From contig CALTTF010000053.1 of the NCBI GenBank assembly GCA_943908385.1, positions 1 through 12,497 of the forward strand: DNA of 12,497 nucleotides. Direction: 5' to 3'. The stretch's first letter is position 1; the number at the start of each line of letters is the position of its first letter. The notes beneath the pieces were generated by a model. That model saw only the letters and a list, made by a program, of their open reading frames with translations, searched no databases and had not been told where the DNA came from. Below are positions 1 to 6,800 of this stretch, piece by piece. This DNA comes from an uncultured Corynebacterium sp. (lineage in GTDB: Bacteria > Actinomycetota > Actinomycetes > Mycobacteriales > Mycobacteriaceae). The position numbers and the translations under genes were made by a program.

Positions 1-383
1 GAGCCGGTGACCAGCGCGCGGCGCAGCGGCACCGAGAACATCACGCCCAGCGTGCCGCCGAGCGCGCACACCAGCGCCGTGGTCCAGAACGGGAAGCCCT
101 GCCAGTAGCCGATCATGACCAGGCCCGGCAGAACGAAGATGATCGCGGACAGCGTGCCCGCCGCCGACGCGATCGTCTGCACAATGTTGTTCTCCTTCAC
201 ATTGTGCCCGGCGAATTTGCGCAGCACCGCCATCGAAATGACGGCCGCGGGAATGGATGTCGCGAACGTCAGGCCGACTTTCAGGCCCAAGTACACGTTC
301 GCCGCGGTGAACACGAGCGTGATCAGTCCGCCGATGATGATGCCGCGCAGCGTGAGCTCGCGCAGTTGCGTCCCGTTATCCAT
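1..383 (-). CDS. OPT family oligopeptide transporter, N-terminal part (runs off the left edge)
   Basis: This is the first 127 residues of an integral membrane transporter of the OPT (oligopeptide/siderophore) family, which imports peptides or metal chelates across the cytoplasmic membrane. Bacterial members usually have about 600 or more residues, so most of the gene lies outside the window. The ATG at 381-383 follows a good ribosome binding site (AGAAAGG, then TTGGAG). The protein opens with a short hydrophilic stretch containing ELTLRG, then a helix with the family-typical run NVYLGLKVGLTFATSIPAA at about residues 29-47. Next come VLRKF and the signature-like NVKENNIVQTIASAAGTLS (about residues 61-79), then further helices. 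This order matches the N-terminus of the bacterial OPT subfamily. The gene lies 123 bp downstream of a small membrane-protein gene on the same strand and may have its own promoter. The substrate cannot be inferred from this fragment. Confidence 0.88.
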   Translation of the reverse strand, partial: MDNGTQLRELTLRGIIIGGLITLVFTAANVYLGLKVGLTFATSIPAAVISMAVLRKFAGHNVKENNIVQTIASAAGTLSAIIFVLPGLVMIGYWQGFPFWTTALVCALGGTLGVMFSVPLRRALVTG

Positions 384-414
384 CTCCAACCTTTCTCGCG
401 GTGTATTGGCAGGA

Positions 415-445
415 ATATTACTCCGCACCCAACAATGGTTGAAAA
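415..445 (-). promoter_or_regulatory. Candidate promoter for the OPT transporter gene
   Basis: Read on the minus strand, a -10-like TAATAT (420 to 415) is preceded by TTTTCA or TTTCAA (445 to 439) at a spacing of 19 or 18 bp. It lies about 30 bp upstream of the transporter ATG in a locally AT-rich patch. The -35 match is only moderate, so this is a candidate. Confidence 0.3.
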
Positions 446-506
446 CTGGAACGATCTATTGGGGCCAGGGGTTTCGGGGACCACGCGGCCGTCGATAAGC
501 ATTGCG

Positions 507-992
507 CTAGAGCACGCCGCTGAACCTCCCGCTCTTTCTGTGCACGATCACCACGGGCATCGGCTCCGGGAGCAAATAGCGGAAATAGCGCTCCTTCATG
601 TGCGCGATCGCCGCCTTTTGCACGTCAGGCTCCGCGTTGATCTTCGGCGCGTCCTGGTTGATGAGCCATCCGCCACGCGCGAAAACCTGCCGCGTAATTG
701 CCCGGGGCAACCCGACCGTGCCGTCCTGCCAGCCGAACAGCAGCTCCTCCCCCGACGGCATCTGCGCGACCATGCGGGCCTGCATGGGATCCTCGTTGCC
801 CTTCCACCACGCTCCCCCGTCCACTGCGATATCCACGGCGACCACGTACCCGTACTCCCGCTTCACGACGGGGTCGAACAGGTCCCTGACATACGGCCAC
901 GCGATCTGGATGAAGAAGGCCACGATCAAAATGGTCAGGACGACTGTTTTGAACGGATCCTCCGCCATGTGCCCCGCGTACCACTCCGTCAC
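507..992 (-). CDS. Hypothetical one-helix membrane protein
   Basis: I do not recognise this protein of about 161 residues. One clear hydrophobic segment (around FKTVVLTILIVAFFIQIAWPYV, residues 14-35 from the chosen start) is preceded by a short N-terminus and followed by a soluble region of about 125 residues. That region has many aromatic and charged residues, for example GGAWWKGNEDP, LLFGWQDGT and MKERYFRYLLPEP. It looks like a membrane-anchored protein with its main domain on one side of the membrane. The GTG at 990-992 is chosen because AAGGGG lies about 8 nt upstream. An in-frame GTG at 999-1001 is possible but sits directly against that ribosome binding site, and an ATG lies eight codons into the chosen frame. 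The gene is upstream of the OPT gene on the same strand and divergent from the M20 peptidase gene, 89 bp away. No function is assigned. Confidence 0.7.
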   Translation of the reverse strand: MTEWYAGHMAEDPFKTVVLTILIVAFFIQIAWPYVRDLFDPVVKREYGYVVAVDIAVDGGAWWKGNEDPMQARMVAQMPSGEELLFGWQDGTVGLPRAITRQVFARGGWLINQDAPKINAEPDVQKAAIAHMKERYFRYLLPEPMPVVIVHRKSGRFSGVL

Positions 993-1081
993 GTCGCGCA
1001 CCCCCTTGGTCGATGTAGCGCCGATGTTACAAGGCAGACGCGCCGCGCACCGCGGATTCGGGCGCTGGTACGTTCGAGCTC

Positions 1082-2467
1082 ATGAGCACTTTTGAACCGA
1101 ACCGCGAACGGATTTTCAACGACCTTTCCGCCCTCGTGTCCTTCAACTCGCCCCACTCCGTGCCGGAGCTCGCCGAGCAGCACGCCGGCGCCGCCGACTG
1201 GGTCGCGAACGCACTGGCCGAGCGCGGCCTCGAGGTTGAGCGCCATGCCACGGTGGACAACGCCGACGCGATCATCGCCCGCAAGCACGTCAGCGACGAC
1301 GCCCCGACCGTCCTCCTCTACTCCCACTACGACGTCGTCCCCGCCGGCGACCCCGCAGCCTGGACCGCGGACCCGTTCACGCTCACCGAGCGCGACGGCC
1401 GCTGGTACGGACGCGGCGCCGCCGATTGCAAGGGCAACGTCGCCATGCACCTTGAAGCACTTCGGCTTATCGACGAAGCCGGCGGCACCGACGCCAACCT
1501 CGTCGTCCTCGTCGAGGGCTCCGAGGAGCTCGGCGGCGGTGGCCTGGAGAAACTGATTGAGGAGAAGCCGGAACTGTTCCAGGCCGACATCATCCTCATC
1601 GCCGACTCCGGCAACGTCACCGTGGGCACCCCGACCCTCACCACCGCCCTGCGCGGCGGCGCCCAGCTCAAAGTGACGGTGGAGACCCTCCGCGGCGCCA
1701 TCCACTCCGGCACCTTCGGCGGCCCGGCCCCGGACCCGGTCGCCGCCTTGATCCGCACCCTCGATTCGCTTCGCGACGACACCGGCCGCACCACCATCGA
1801 CGGTCTTAGCGACGCCCTGACCGCCTCCTGGCCCGGCCAGCCCTACGACTCCGAGGCCTTCCGCAAGGATGCCGGCGTCCTCGATGGTGTTTCCCTCATG
1901 GGCGACATCGACAACGGCGGCGAGAACGCCGCCGACATGGTGTGGGCCCGCCCCGCCGTCACCGTCATCGGCTTCACCTCCACCCCGGTGGCTGAGGCCG
2001 TCAACGCCATCATCCCCCGCGCCGAAGCCCAGCTGAACCTCCGCGTCCCCGCCGGCATGGACCCCGCCGCGGCCGCCGAAGCCCTGAAGAAGCACATCAT
2101 CGACCACACACCCTGGGGCGCCAAGGTCGAGGTGGAGATCTTCGACGTCAACCACGGTTTCGCCACCGACCCCTCCCGCCCCGCCATCGCCCTGCTCGGC
2201 GAGTGCCTCGAGGAGGCGTACAAGGAAGCCCCGACCTCCTCCGCCCCCGCCGGCGTGTCCAACGACCTCGTCTCCGTCGGCTCCGGCGGCTCCATCCCCC
2301 TCACCGCGAAGTTGCAGGAGCACTACCCCGACGCCGCCATCGCCATGTACGGCGTCGAGGACAACAACGCCGGCATCCACTCCGTCGACGAATCTGTGCA
2401 TCCCTTCGAGATCGAGCGCGTGGCTGTCGCCGAGGCGAAGTTCCTCCAGCGCGTCACCTCTCTGTAA
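1082..2467 (+). CDS. M20 family metallopeptidase (dipeptidase-like)
   Basis: A 461-residue cytoplasmic zinc hydrolase of peptidase family M20, which includes dipeptidases, DapE, ArgE and CPG2. The expected metal site is complete: H82 and D84 in SHYDVVP, bridging D115 in GAADCKGN, catalytic E148 with ligand E149 in EGSEELGG, D175 in IADSGN and H433 in NAGIHSVDE. H208 in IHSG is the usual dimer-contributed histidine of the lid domain. The lid/dimerisation domain occupies roughly residues 190-310. Length and motif order fit intact M20 dipeptidases acting on short peptides. The exact substrate (dipeptide, succinyl- or acetyl-amino acid) cannot be told from sequence. The ATG at 1082 has only a weak GAG-type ribosome binding site and lies inside a GCTCATGAGC palindrome. 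Codons end strongly in C, giving a long antisense shadow frame. A downstream peptidase next to an OPT transporter would fit peptide use, but the genes are divergent and the link is inference. Confidence 0.9.
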   Translation: MSTFEPNRERIFNDLSALVSFNSPHSVPELAEQHAGAADWVANALAERGLEVERHATVDNADAIIARKHVSDDAPTVLLYSHYDVVPAGDPAAWTADPFTLTERDGRWYGRGAADCKGNVAMHLEALRLIDEAGGTDANLVVLVEGSEELGGGGLEKLIEEKPELFQADIILIADSGNVTVGTPTLTTALRGGAQLKVTVETLRGAIHSGTFGGPAPDPVAALIRTLDSLRDDTGRTTIDGLSDALTASWPGQPYDSEAFRKDAGVLDGVSLMGDIDNGGENAADMVWARPAVTVIGFTSTPVAEAVNAIIPRAEAQLNLRVPAGMDPAAAAEALKKHIIDHTPWGAKVEVEIFDVNHGFATDPSRPAIALLGECLEEAYKEAPTSSAPAGVSNDLVSVGSGGSIPLTAKLQEHYPDAAIAMYGVEDNNAGIHSVDESVHPFEIERVAVAEAKFLQRVTSL

Positions 2468-2735
2468 CTCGGGCCCGGCGCCGGCACCCCGCCGACCACT
2501 CCCCGCCGACCACTCCCCGCCGGCCCCGGCGCCCCACCCCATGGGGCTGCTGGATCTAGAACTCATTCGAATCCTGGCACGTCGCTAAAACCCCAGGTCA
2601 GATTTGGTTGTACCGGCAACAACTCATTCTATATCCACCGGCCCCCGAACGGCCCCCAGCGTGTCGCGAATGGCACCCGGACCGGGCCCCGCAGCACACC
2701 CCCGCAGCGAGACAGCGAAAACTAATTTCCCGGAA
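2468..2735. other. Gene-free GC-rich spacer after the M20 gene
   Basis: No convincing gene is seen here. The left part contains two exact copies of a 14 bp unit (GCCGACCACTCCCC at 2491-2504 and 2505-2518) flanked by GC palindromes. A small hairpin GCCCC/GGGGC (2531-2535 with 2543-2547) could help end M20 transcription, but there is no T run. A weak promoter-like pair, TTGTAC (2608-2613) and TATATC (2630-2635), spaced 16 bp, might give a second, longer transcript into the leucine leader. An open frame at 2604-2807 has no ribosome binding site or recognisable content and overlaps the leader in another frame. Confidence 0.5.
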
Positions 2736-2751
2736 TGTGTTGCGCATCACG
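2736..2751. promoter_or_regulatory. Candidate GlxR (CRP-type) operator
   Basis: TGTGTTGCGCATCACG matches the corynebacterial GlxR consensus TGTGA-N6-TCACA at 8 of 10 half-site positions. It overlaps the presumed -35 region, centred about 33 bp before the proposed transcript start at 2777. A bound regulator there would more likely repress than activate. Match and position are seen directly; binding is inferred. Confidence 0.4.
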
Positions 2752-2777
2752 CTTTGACTTGGCTAGTGTCAGACACA
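2740..2777 (+). promoter_or_regulatory. Candidate promoter of the leucine leader transcript
   Basis: TAGTGT (2764-2769) fits the corynebacterial -10 pattern TANNNT and is preceded by TTGCGC (2740-2745) at 18 bp. The transcript would start at about 2776-2777, which is the A of the leader-peptide ATG, making the leader mRNA leaderless. A closer TTGACT (2754-2759) is too near this -10 to serve as its -35. A short perfect inverted repeat GTGTC-A-GACAC (2766-2776) ends at the ATG. Confidence 0.45.
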
Positions 2778-2851
2778 TGCGAAAGCCGATTCTTCTACGA
2801 GCCCTAGTACTCAAGGTGGTACTAGAGGCCACCGACCCCAACGCGGAGTAA
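2777..2851 (+). CDS. Leucine-rich leader peptide (attenuator uORF)
   Basis: A 24-codon reading frame from ATG 2777 to TAA 2849-2851. It encodes five leucines (codons 6, 7, 10, 12 and 16) together with isoleucine 5 and valines 11, 14 and 15, all within the first 16 codons. The peptide begins MRKPILLRALVLKVVLEA. Three of the five leucine codons are CTA, which is rare in the neighbouring genes (mostly CTG/CTC), as expected where ribosomes should stall when charged tRNA-Leu is scarce. There is no ribosome binding site; a -10 box 7 bp upstream suggests translation from a leaderless transcript. The stop codon's last base is the first base of the downstream pseudoknot stem, so ribosome position could directly control RNA folding. 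Function as a leucine-responsive leader is inferred from composition and placement before a LeuA-like gene; the peptide itself probably has no other role. Confidence 0.75.
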   Translation: MRKPILLRALVLKVVLEATDPNAE

Positions 2852-2928
2852 CCGACTCCCCGCGGTGTGGGGCAGTGGTCGTTAACCACCCAGTACAGCG
2901 AGTCGGTACACCCCACACATTCACCGCG
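2851..2928 (+). ncRNA. Leucine-leader pseudoknot RNA (LEU-element-like)
   Basis: Perfect complementarities form an H-type pseudoknot. Stem 1 is ACCGACTC (2851-2858) with GAGTCGGT (2900-2907). Inside its loop, GTGTGGGG (2865-2872) pairs with CCCCACAC (2911-2918) beyond stem 1. A small hairpin GTGGT/ACCAC (2875-2879, 2885-2889) sits in the loop. Competing pairings exist: CCCC/GGGG (2858-2861 with 2869-2872), and CGCGGTG (2861-2867) with CACCGCG (2922-2928) just before the ribosome binding site. Such mutually exclusive folds after a leucine peptide match the LEU element described upstream of actinobacterial leuA. No terminator T run follows, so control is more likely at translation of the next gene. 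The pairings are read from sequence; the mechanism is inferred. Confidence 0.72.
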
Positions 2929-2944
2929 AAACGTAGAAGGACAC

Positions 2945-3580
2945 GTGACCGTGTTTTACACCTCGACTCAGCACACCCAGCGTACCCAGAATTCCGGCAA
3001 CCAGACCCGTTCCAACGCGACTTCCACTGCGACGACCCCGGAGTTTGAGGGAACCGGCTTCACTTTCACCCAGAACAGCACTCCGCAGCAGACCCCGGCG
3101 CAGAAGGCCACGCCAGAGCGCGACCCGTTCCAGATCCGCTTCGATTCGTCGCGCCGCCTGCCGCGTGAGCTGCGCGAAGAGGCGATGGGCATGAGCTGGA
3201 AACTCTTCAGTGCGACGTACGCGCCGATGCCGACGGTCAAGATCTCGGACATCGAAGCCCGCCGCGACCACTGGTGCTACACCACCTACTCGGCAAATAT
3301 CACGCGCACCTCGAAGACGTTCCCGCCGGAAACGACGCACCACGAGGTCACCACCTCCGGCCCGGCACACGCGTTCGGGGCAATGCTTGCCGACGAAGGC
3401 CGCTACGTCGAGATCCTCGAATTCCACCAGTTCACGCTGCACGAGGCCACGTTCACCGCCATCAAGGTCGCGCACCAGATCAATGAGCGCAACACCGCGT
3501 GGGCGGTCGGGTTCGGTGCGACGAGTGAGACGTCGATCGCCGCTGCGATGGCCTCGGGTGCACAGCGCATCTATGGCTAG
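2945..3580 (+). CDS. Stand-alone LeuA regulatory (allosteric) domain protein
   Basis: A 211-residue protein. Residues 1-60 are low complexity, rich in Thr, Ser, Gln and Asn. Residues from about 62 to the end follow the C-terminal part of actinobacterial 2-isopropylmalate synthase. IRFDSSRRLPRELREEAMGMSW fits the linker subdomain that ends in MWDIF-ATEY. TSGPAHAFGAMLADEGRYVE (137-156) fits the GNGP-LAAYANAL segment of the leucine-binding domain. WAVGFGATSETSIAAAMASG (186-205) fits the closing VWGVGI...TYASLKAV segment. The catalytic TIM barrel (about 350 residues) and its metal motifs are absent, so it cannot make isopropylmalate. GTG 2945 is chosen with AGAAGGA just upstream; an in-frame GTG at 2951 is possible. 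It is preceded by a leucine leader and pseudoknot normally associated with leuA. It may bind leucine, modulate full-length LeuA by hetero-association, or be a relic. Family placement is from remembered alignment, not a search. Confidence 0.75.
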   Translation: MTVFYTSTQHTQRTQNSGNQTRSNATSTATTPEFEGTGFTFTQNSTPQQTPAQKATPERDPFQIRFDSSRRLPRELREEAMGMSWKLFSATYAPMPTVKISDIEARRDHWCYTTYSANITRTSKTFPPETTHHEVTTSGPAHAFGAMLADEGRYVEILEFHQFTLHEATFTAIKVAHQINERNTAWAVGFGATSETSIAAAMASGAQRIYG

Positions 3581-3601
3581 CACCGCAAACACAACGCGGT
3601 G
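3581..3601 (+). terminator. Hairpin directly after the LeuA-like gene
   Basis: CACCGC (3581-3586) pairs perfectly with GCGGTG (3596-3601) around a 9 nt A/C loop, immediately after the TAG stop. No T run follows, so it may be an mRNA-stabilising hairpin or weak terminator. Confidence 0.3.
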
Positions 3602-3682
3602 ACCACGATCGGGCGGCCGCGCGAATGGAAAAGTCGGGCACGGCACCCCCGAATAGAACTAAATAGGTAGACTGCAAACGTT

Positions 3683-3710
3683 GGTCGCGCCAGCGATGAC
3701 GCGCCTTTTT
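3683..3710 (+). terminator. Intrinsic terminator after the LeuA-like gene
   Basis: GG(T)CGCG (3683-3689, one bulged T) pairs with CGCGCC (3700-3705) around a 10 nt loop and is followed by five T (3706-3710). It separates the leucine-controlled transcript from the mrp operon. Its 3' half overlaps the candidate mrp promoter. Confidence 0.55.
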
Positions 3711-3731
3711 GATTTGGTTATACGTAGTTTT
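3696..3731 (+). promoter_or_regulatory. Candidate promoter of the mrp operon
   Basis: ATGACG (3696-3701, 4 of 6 with TTGACA) and TATACG (3719-3724, 4 of 6 with TATAAT) are exactly 17 bp apart. The start point would be near 3731, which is where the long complementary arm of the mrpA leader begins. The coincidence supports both assignments but neither is proven. Confidence 0.4.
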
Positions 3732-3859
3732 CCCAAGTTGGCAGGGTGTTTTCGCCTGCGCGGTGTTGGTTCCAGTGCTCTGTTACTGCACGAGTTCTGC
3801 ATGAGCCAACGCAATCTTGAGACCCCGCCGGACACGACACTTGGGAGGGCCGTGACACC
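3728..3859 (+). ncRNA. Structured 5' leader of mrpA, possible cis-regulatory RNA
   Basis: TCCCAAGT (3731-3738) is perfectly complementary to ACTTGGGA (3839-3846). With three further G-U pairs (3728-3730 with 3847-3849) the stem reaches 11 bp and covers the mrpA ribosome binding site GGGAGGG (3843-3849). Enclosed are GCAGG/CCTGC (3741-3745, 3755-3759) and a 10 bp arm pair, 3763-3772 with 3803-3812, with two G-U pairs. That arm contains an inner GTGC/GCAC hairpin (3776-3779, 3788-3791). The shape suggests a leader able to hide the mrpA start. I cannot match it to a named riboswitch class. A 20-codon frame from ATG 3801 that ends at TGA 3861-3863, overlapping the mrpA GTG, may be chance. Confidence 0.4.
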
Positions 3860-6800
3860 GTGATCACCCTGCTTCTGGCGCTGATCGCCGCCACAGCAGC
3901 AGCACCGCCTTTGCTGCGGACGTTCGGGCGTCCAGCATTCGGTGTGTTGGCGCTCGTGCCGGGGCTGGGTTTCGGGTGGCTGGTCTACCAGTTCGCGAAC
4001 GGGACGTTCAAGGACGGCGGCGAGATCCAGGCGGCGTATCCGTGGATGCCGGGAATGCACCTGAACCTCGAGTTCCGGCTCGACGCGTACGCGGGGTTGT
4101 TCGGCCTGATCATCTTGGGCGTGGGAGCCCTCGTGCTGCTCTACTGCTGGGGGTACTTCGACTCGAATCCGCGGCGGCTGAGTATCTTCGGCGCGGAGCT
4201 GACCATGTTCGCGATGGCGATGTACGGCCTGGTCATCTCCGACAACTTCCTGATGATGTACATCTTCTGGGAGATCACCTCAGTGCTGTCGTTCCTGCTG
4301 GTCTCCTACTACGGGGAGAGGGCGTCGTCGCGGAGGGCGGCGACGCAGGCACTCTTGGTCACCACATTCGGCGGGCTGGCGATGCTGGTGGGAATCATCC
4401 TCTTCGGCACGCAGACCGGGGTGTGGAAGATCTCGCAGATCGCCGGAATGACGGATCTGGATCAGATCACGGGCATCACCGCGGCAATCACGCTGATCCT
4501 GCTGGGCGCGCTGACGAAGTCGGCGCAGGCCCCGTTCCACTTCTGGCTGCCGGGCGCGATGGCCGCGCCGACACCGGTGTCGGCGTACCTGCACTCCGCC
4601 GCCATGGTCAAGGCAGGGATCTATGTGGTGGGGCGGTTGGCGCCGGATTTTGCGTCGATAAGCGTCTGGCACATTGTGGTGCTCCCCGCGGGCGTGTTCA
4701 CGATGCTGCTGGGCGGCTGGATGGCGCTCAAGCAGCGCGATCTGAAGCTGATTCTCGCATACGGCACGGTCTCGCAGCTGGGGTTCATGACGGCTGTCGT
4801 GGGCATCGGTTCGCGCGAGGCGACGATGGCGGGGCTCGCGCTGGTCTTCGCGCATTCGCTGTTCAAGGCTGCGCTGTTCATGATCGTCGGCGCGATCGAC
4901 CACGCCGCGGGCACTCGCGATATCCGCGAACTCTCGGGCCTGGGACGCAAGGAACCGATGGTCGCCGTGCTCGCGACGATCGCGGCGGCGTCGATGGCGG
5001 GCATTCCGCCGCTGTGGGGATTCGTGGCGAAGGAAGCGGTGCTCGAGGCCACGCTCCACGAGGAGCTGCTGTACGGCATGCCGCGCAACGTGCTGCTCGT
5101 CGGTTTCGTGCTCGGCTCCGTGCTGACCATGACGTATTCGCTGTACTTCCTGTGGGGCGCATTCGCGCGCAAACCAGAAAAAGAGATGCGCGCAGAGCTT
5201 ATCGACGGCACGTCCCCCGCCGTCCGCGACATGCACCGCATCGAATTCCTGCAGTGGGCGCCCCCTGGCATCCTCGTGCTGCTCACGGTGGTCTTCGGTC
5301 TCGTGCCGGCGCCGCTGTCGAACCTGTTCAACCAGTACCTGAACGTGCGGTTCCCGGAAGCCGAGCACCAGGACTTGGCGCTGTGGCACGGCATCACGAT
5401 CCCGCTGGGTTTGAGTGCTGTGATCATCGCGGCCGGCGCGGTGATGTTCTGGCAGCGCGAGGTGGTCAAGAAGGCGCAGTTCGAGCGGCCAGCCCTGGGC
5501 GATGCTGATGCGCTGTGGGACAACATTCTCAAGGTGCTGCGGCAGGCGTCGCTACGCTTGACGGCGTCGACGCAGCGCGGTTCCTTGACCATCAACCTCG
5601 CGGTGATCTTCAGCGTGCTCATGGTGGTTCCGCTCGGCGCGCTGCTGTTCGGCGAGAGCGCGAACACGCACATGATCCTGTGGGATAACCCCTGGCAGGG
5701 CATGACAGTGATCGTGATCGTCAGCGCGGCAGTGGCCGCGACCGTGATCCGGAACCGTTTGTCGCTGATCATTCTGGTGGGGCTCACCGGCTACGGCTCG
5801 GCGGTGCTCTTCGCGCTGCACGGCGCGCCGGATCTGGCACTGACGCAGGTGCTGGTGGAGACCCTCGTGATGGTCGTGTTCATGCTGGTCCTGCGCAAGC
5901 TGCCCACCGAGGTGGACGTGAAGAAGGACGCCGACGTGCGCATGCGCGCCTGGCTGTCGGTGGGCACAGGCCTGTCGGTCGTGGTGGTCGCGATGGCAGC
6001 GATGTCCGCACGCATCCACGAACCGATTTCAAAGCTCATGCCGGACCTCGCCTACGAGATCGGCCACGGCCGCAACACCGTGAACGTGCTGCTCGTCGAC
6101 CTGCGCGCGGCGGACACCTTGGGCGAGATCTGCGTGCTCGTCATCGCCGCGACCGGCGTGGCCAGCCTGATCTACCGCACCGAGTCCTTCACCCGCGATT
6201 CGCGCCGCCCGACGCTGTCCACGCGCCGCCCGCGCTGGCTCGCCTCGGGCGTGGAGGGCGAGAAGGCCCAGAACCGCTCGATCATGGTCGACGTGGTCAC
6301 CCGACTGCTCTTCCCGGCGATGGTGCTGCTTTCCGCCTACTTCTTCTTCTCCGGCCACAACGCCCCCGGCGGCGGCTTCGCCGGCGGCCTGGTCATGGGG
6401 CTCGCGCTCACGCTGCGTTACCTGGCCGGCGGCCGCGACGAGCTGGAGGAGGCGCTGCCGGTCGACCCGTCGAAGCTGCTCGGCACCGGCCTGCTGCTCT
6501 CCGGGGCGGCGGCGGTGATCCCGATGTTCCTCGGCTACCCGCCGCTGACCAGCGGCTACCTCGAGCCGGAGCTTCCGCTCATCGGGACCGTCACGGTGCC
6601 GTCGGCGTTGCTTTTCGACGCCGGCGTCTACACCATCGTCATCGGCCTGGTCATGCACATCCTCACCTCTCTCGGCGGCCAGATCGACCGCGAAGAGGAC
6701 CAGCGTAAGGAACGCGCCCGCGACCGTGCCCGCGCCCTGCAGCGCAAGAACGAGGAGCGCAAGCGCGCCCGCGAAGAGAATGCGCGGCAACGGGCGGCAG

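Noticed and set aside
2491..2518. Two copies of a 14 bp unit as a binding-site array or iteron
   Set aside because: There are only two copies in a GC-rich spacer, with no known operator match and no replication gene nearby; probably slippage.
989..2566. 525-codon open frame on the minus strand across the whole M20 gene
   Set aside because: It is a shadow of a gene with C-rich third positions; the translation is monotonous Gly/Val/Asp/Ala, while the plus strand has complete M20 metal-site motifs.
2556..2585. tRNA T-loop-like TTCGAATC (2566-2573) after the M20 gene, possibly a tRNA end or attachment site
   Set aside because: The flanking 5-mers do not pair to form a T stem, no acceptor or anticodon arm can be drawn on either strand, and no integrase is nearby.
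2604..2807. 67-codon open frame upstream of the LeuA-like gene
   Set aside because: It has no ribosome binding site, is Pro/Ser/Thr-rich, and overlaps the leucine leader peptide in a different frame; the leader has stronger support.
2945..3580. leuA pseudogene produced by an internal deletion or frameshift
   Set aside because: The frame is intact, residues 1-60 do not resemble the LeuA N-terminus, and the other frames upstream show no barrel motifs. A relic cannot be fully excluded without comparing genomes.
3681..3863. 60-codon frame ending on the mrpA start codon
   Set aside because: It starts with TTG inside a terminator hairpin without a ribosome binding site. The shorter ATG 3801 version could be a coupled upstream frame but has no clear initiation signal.
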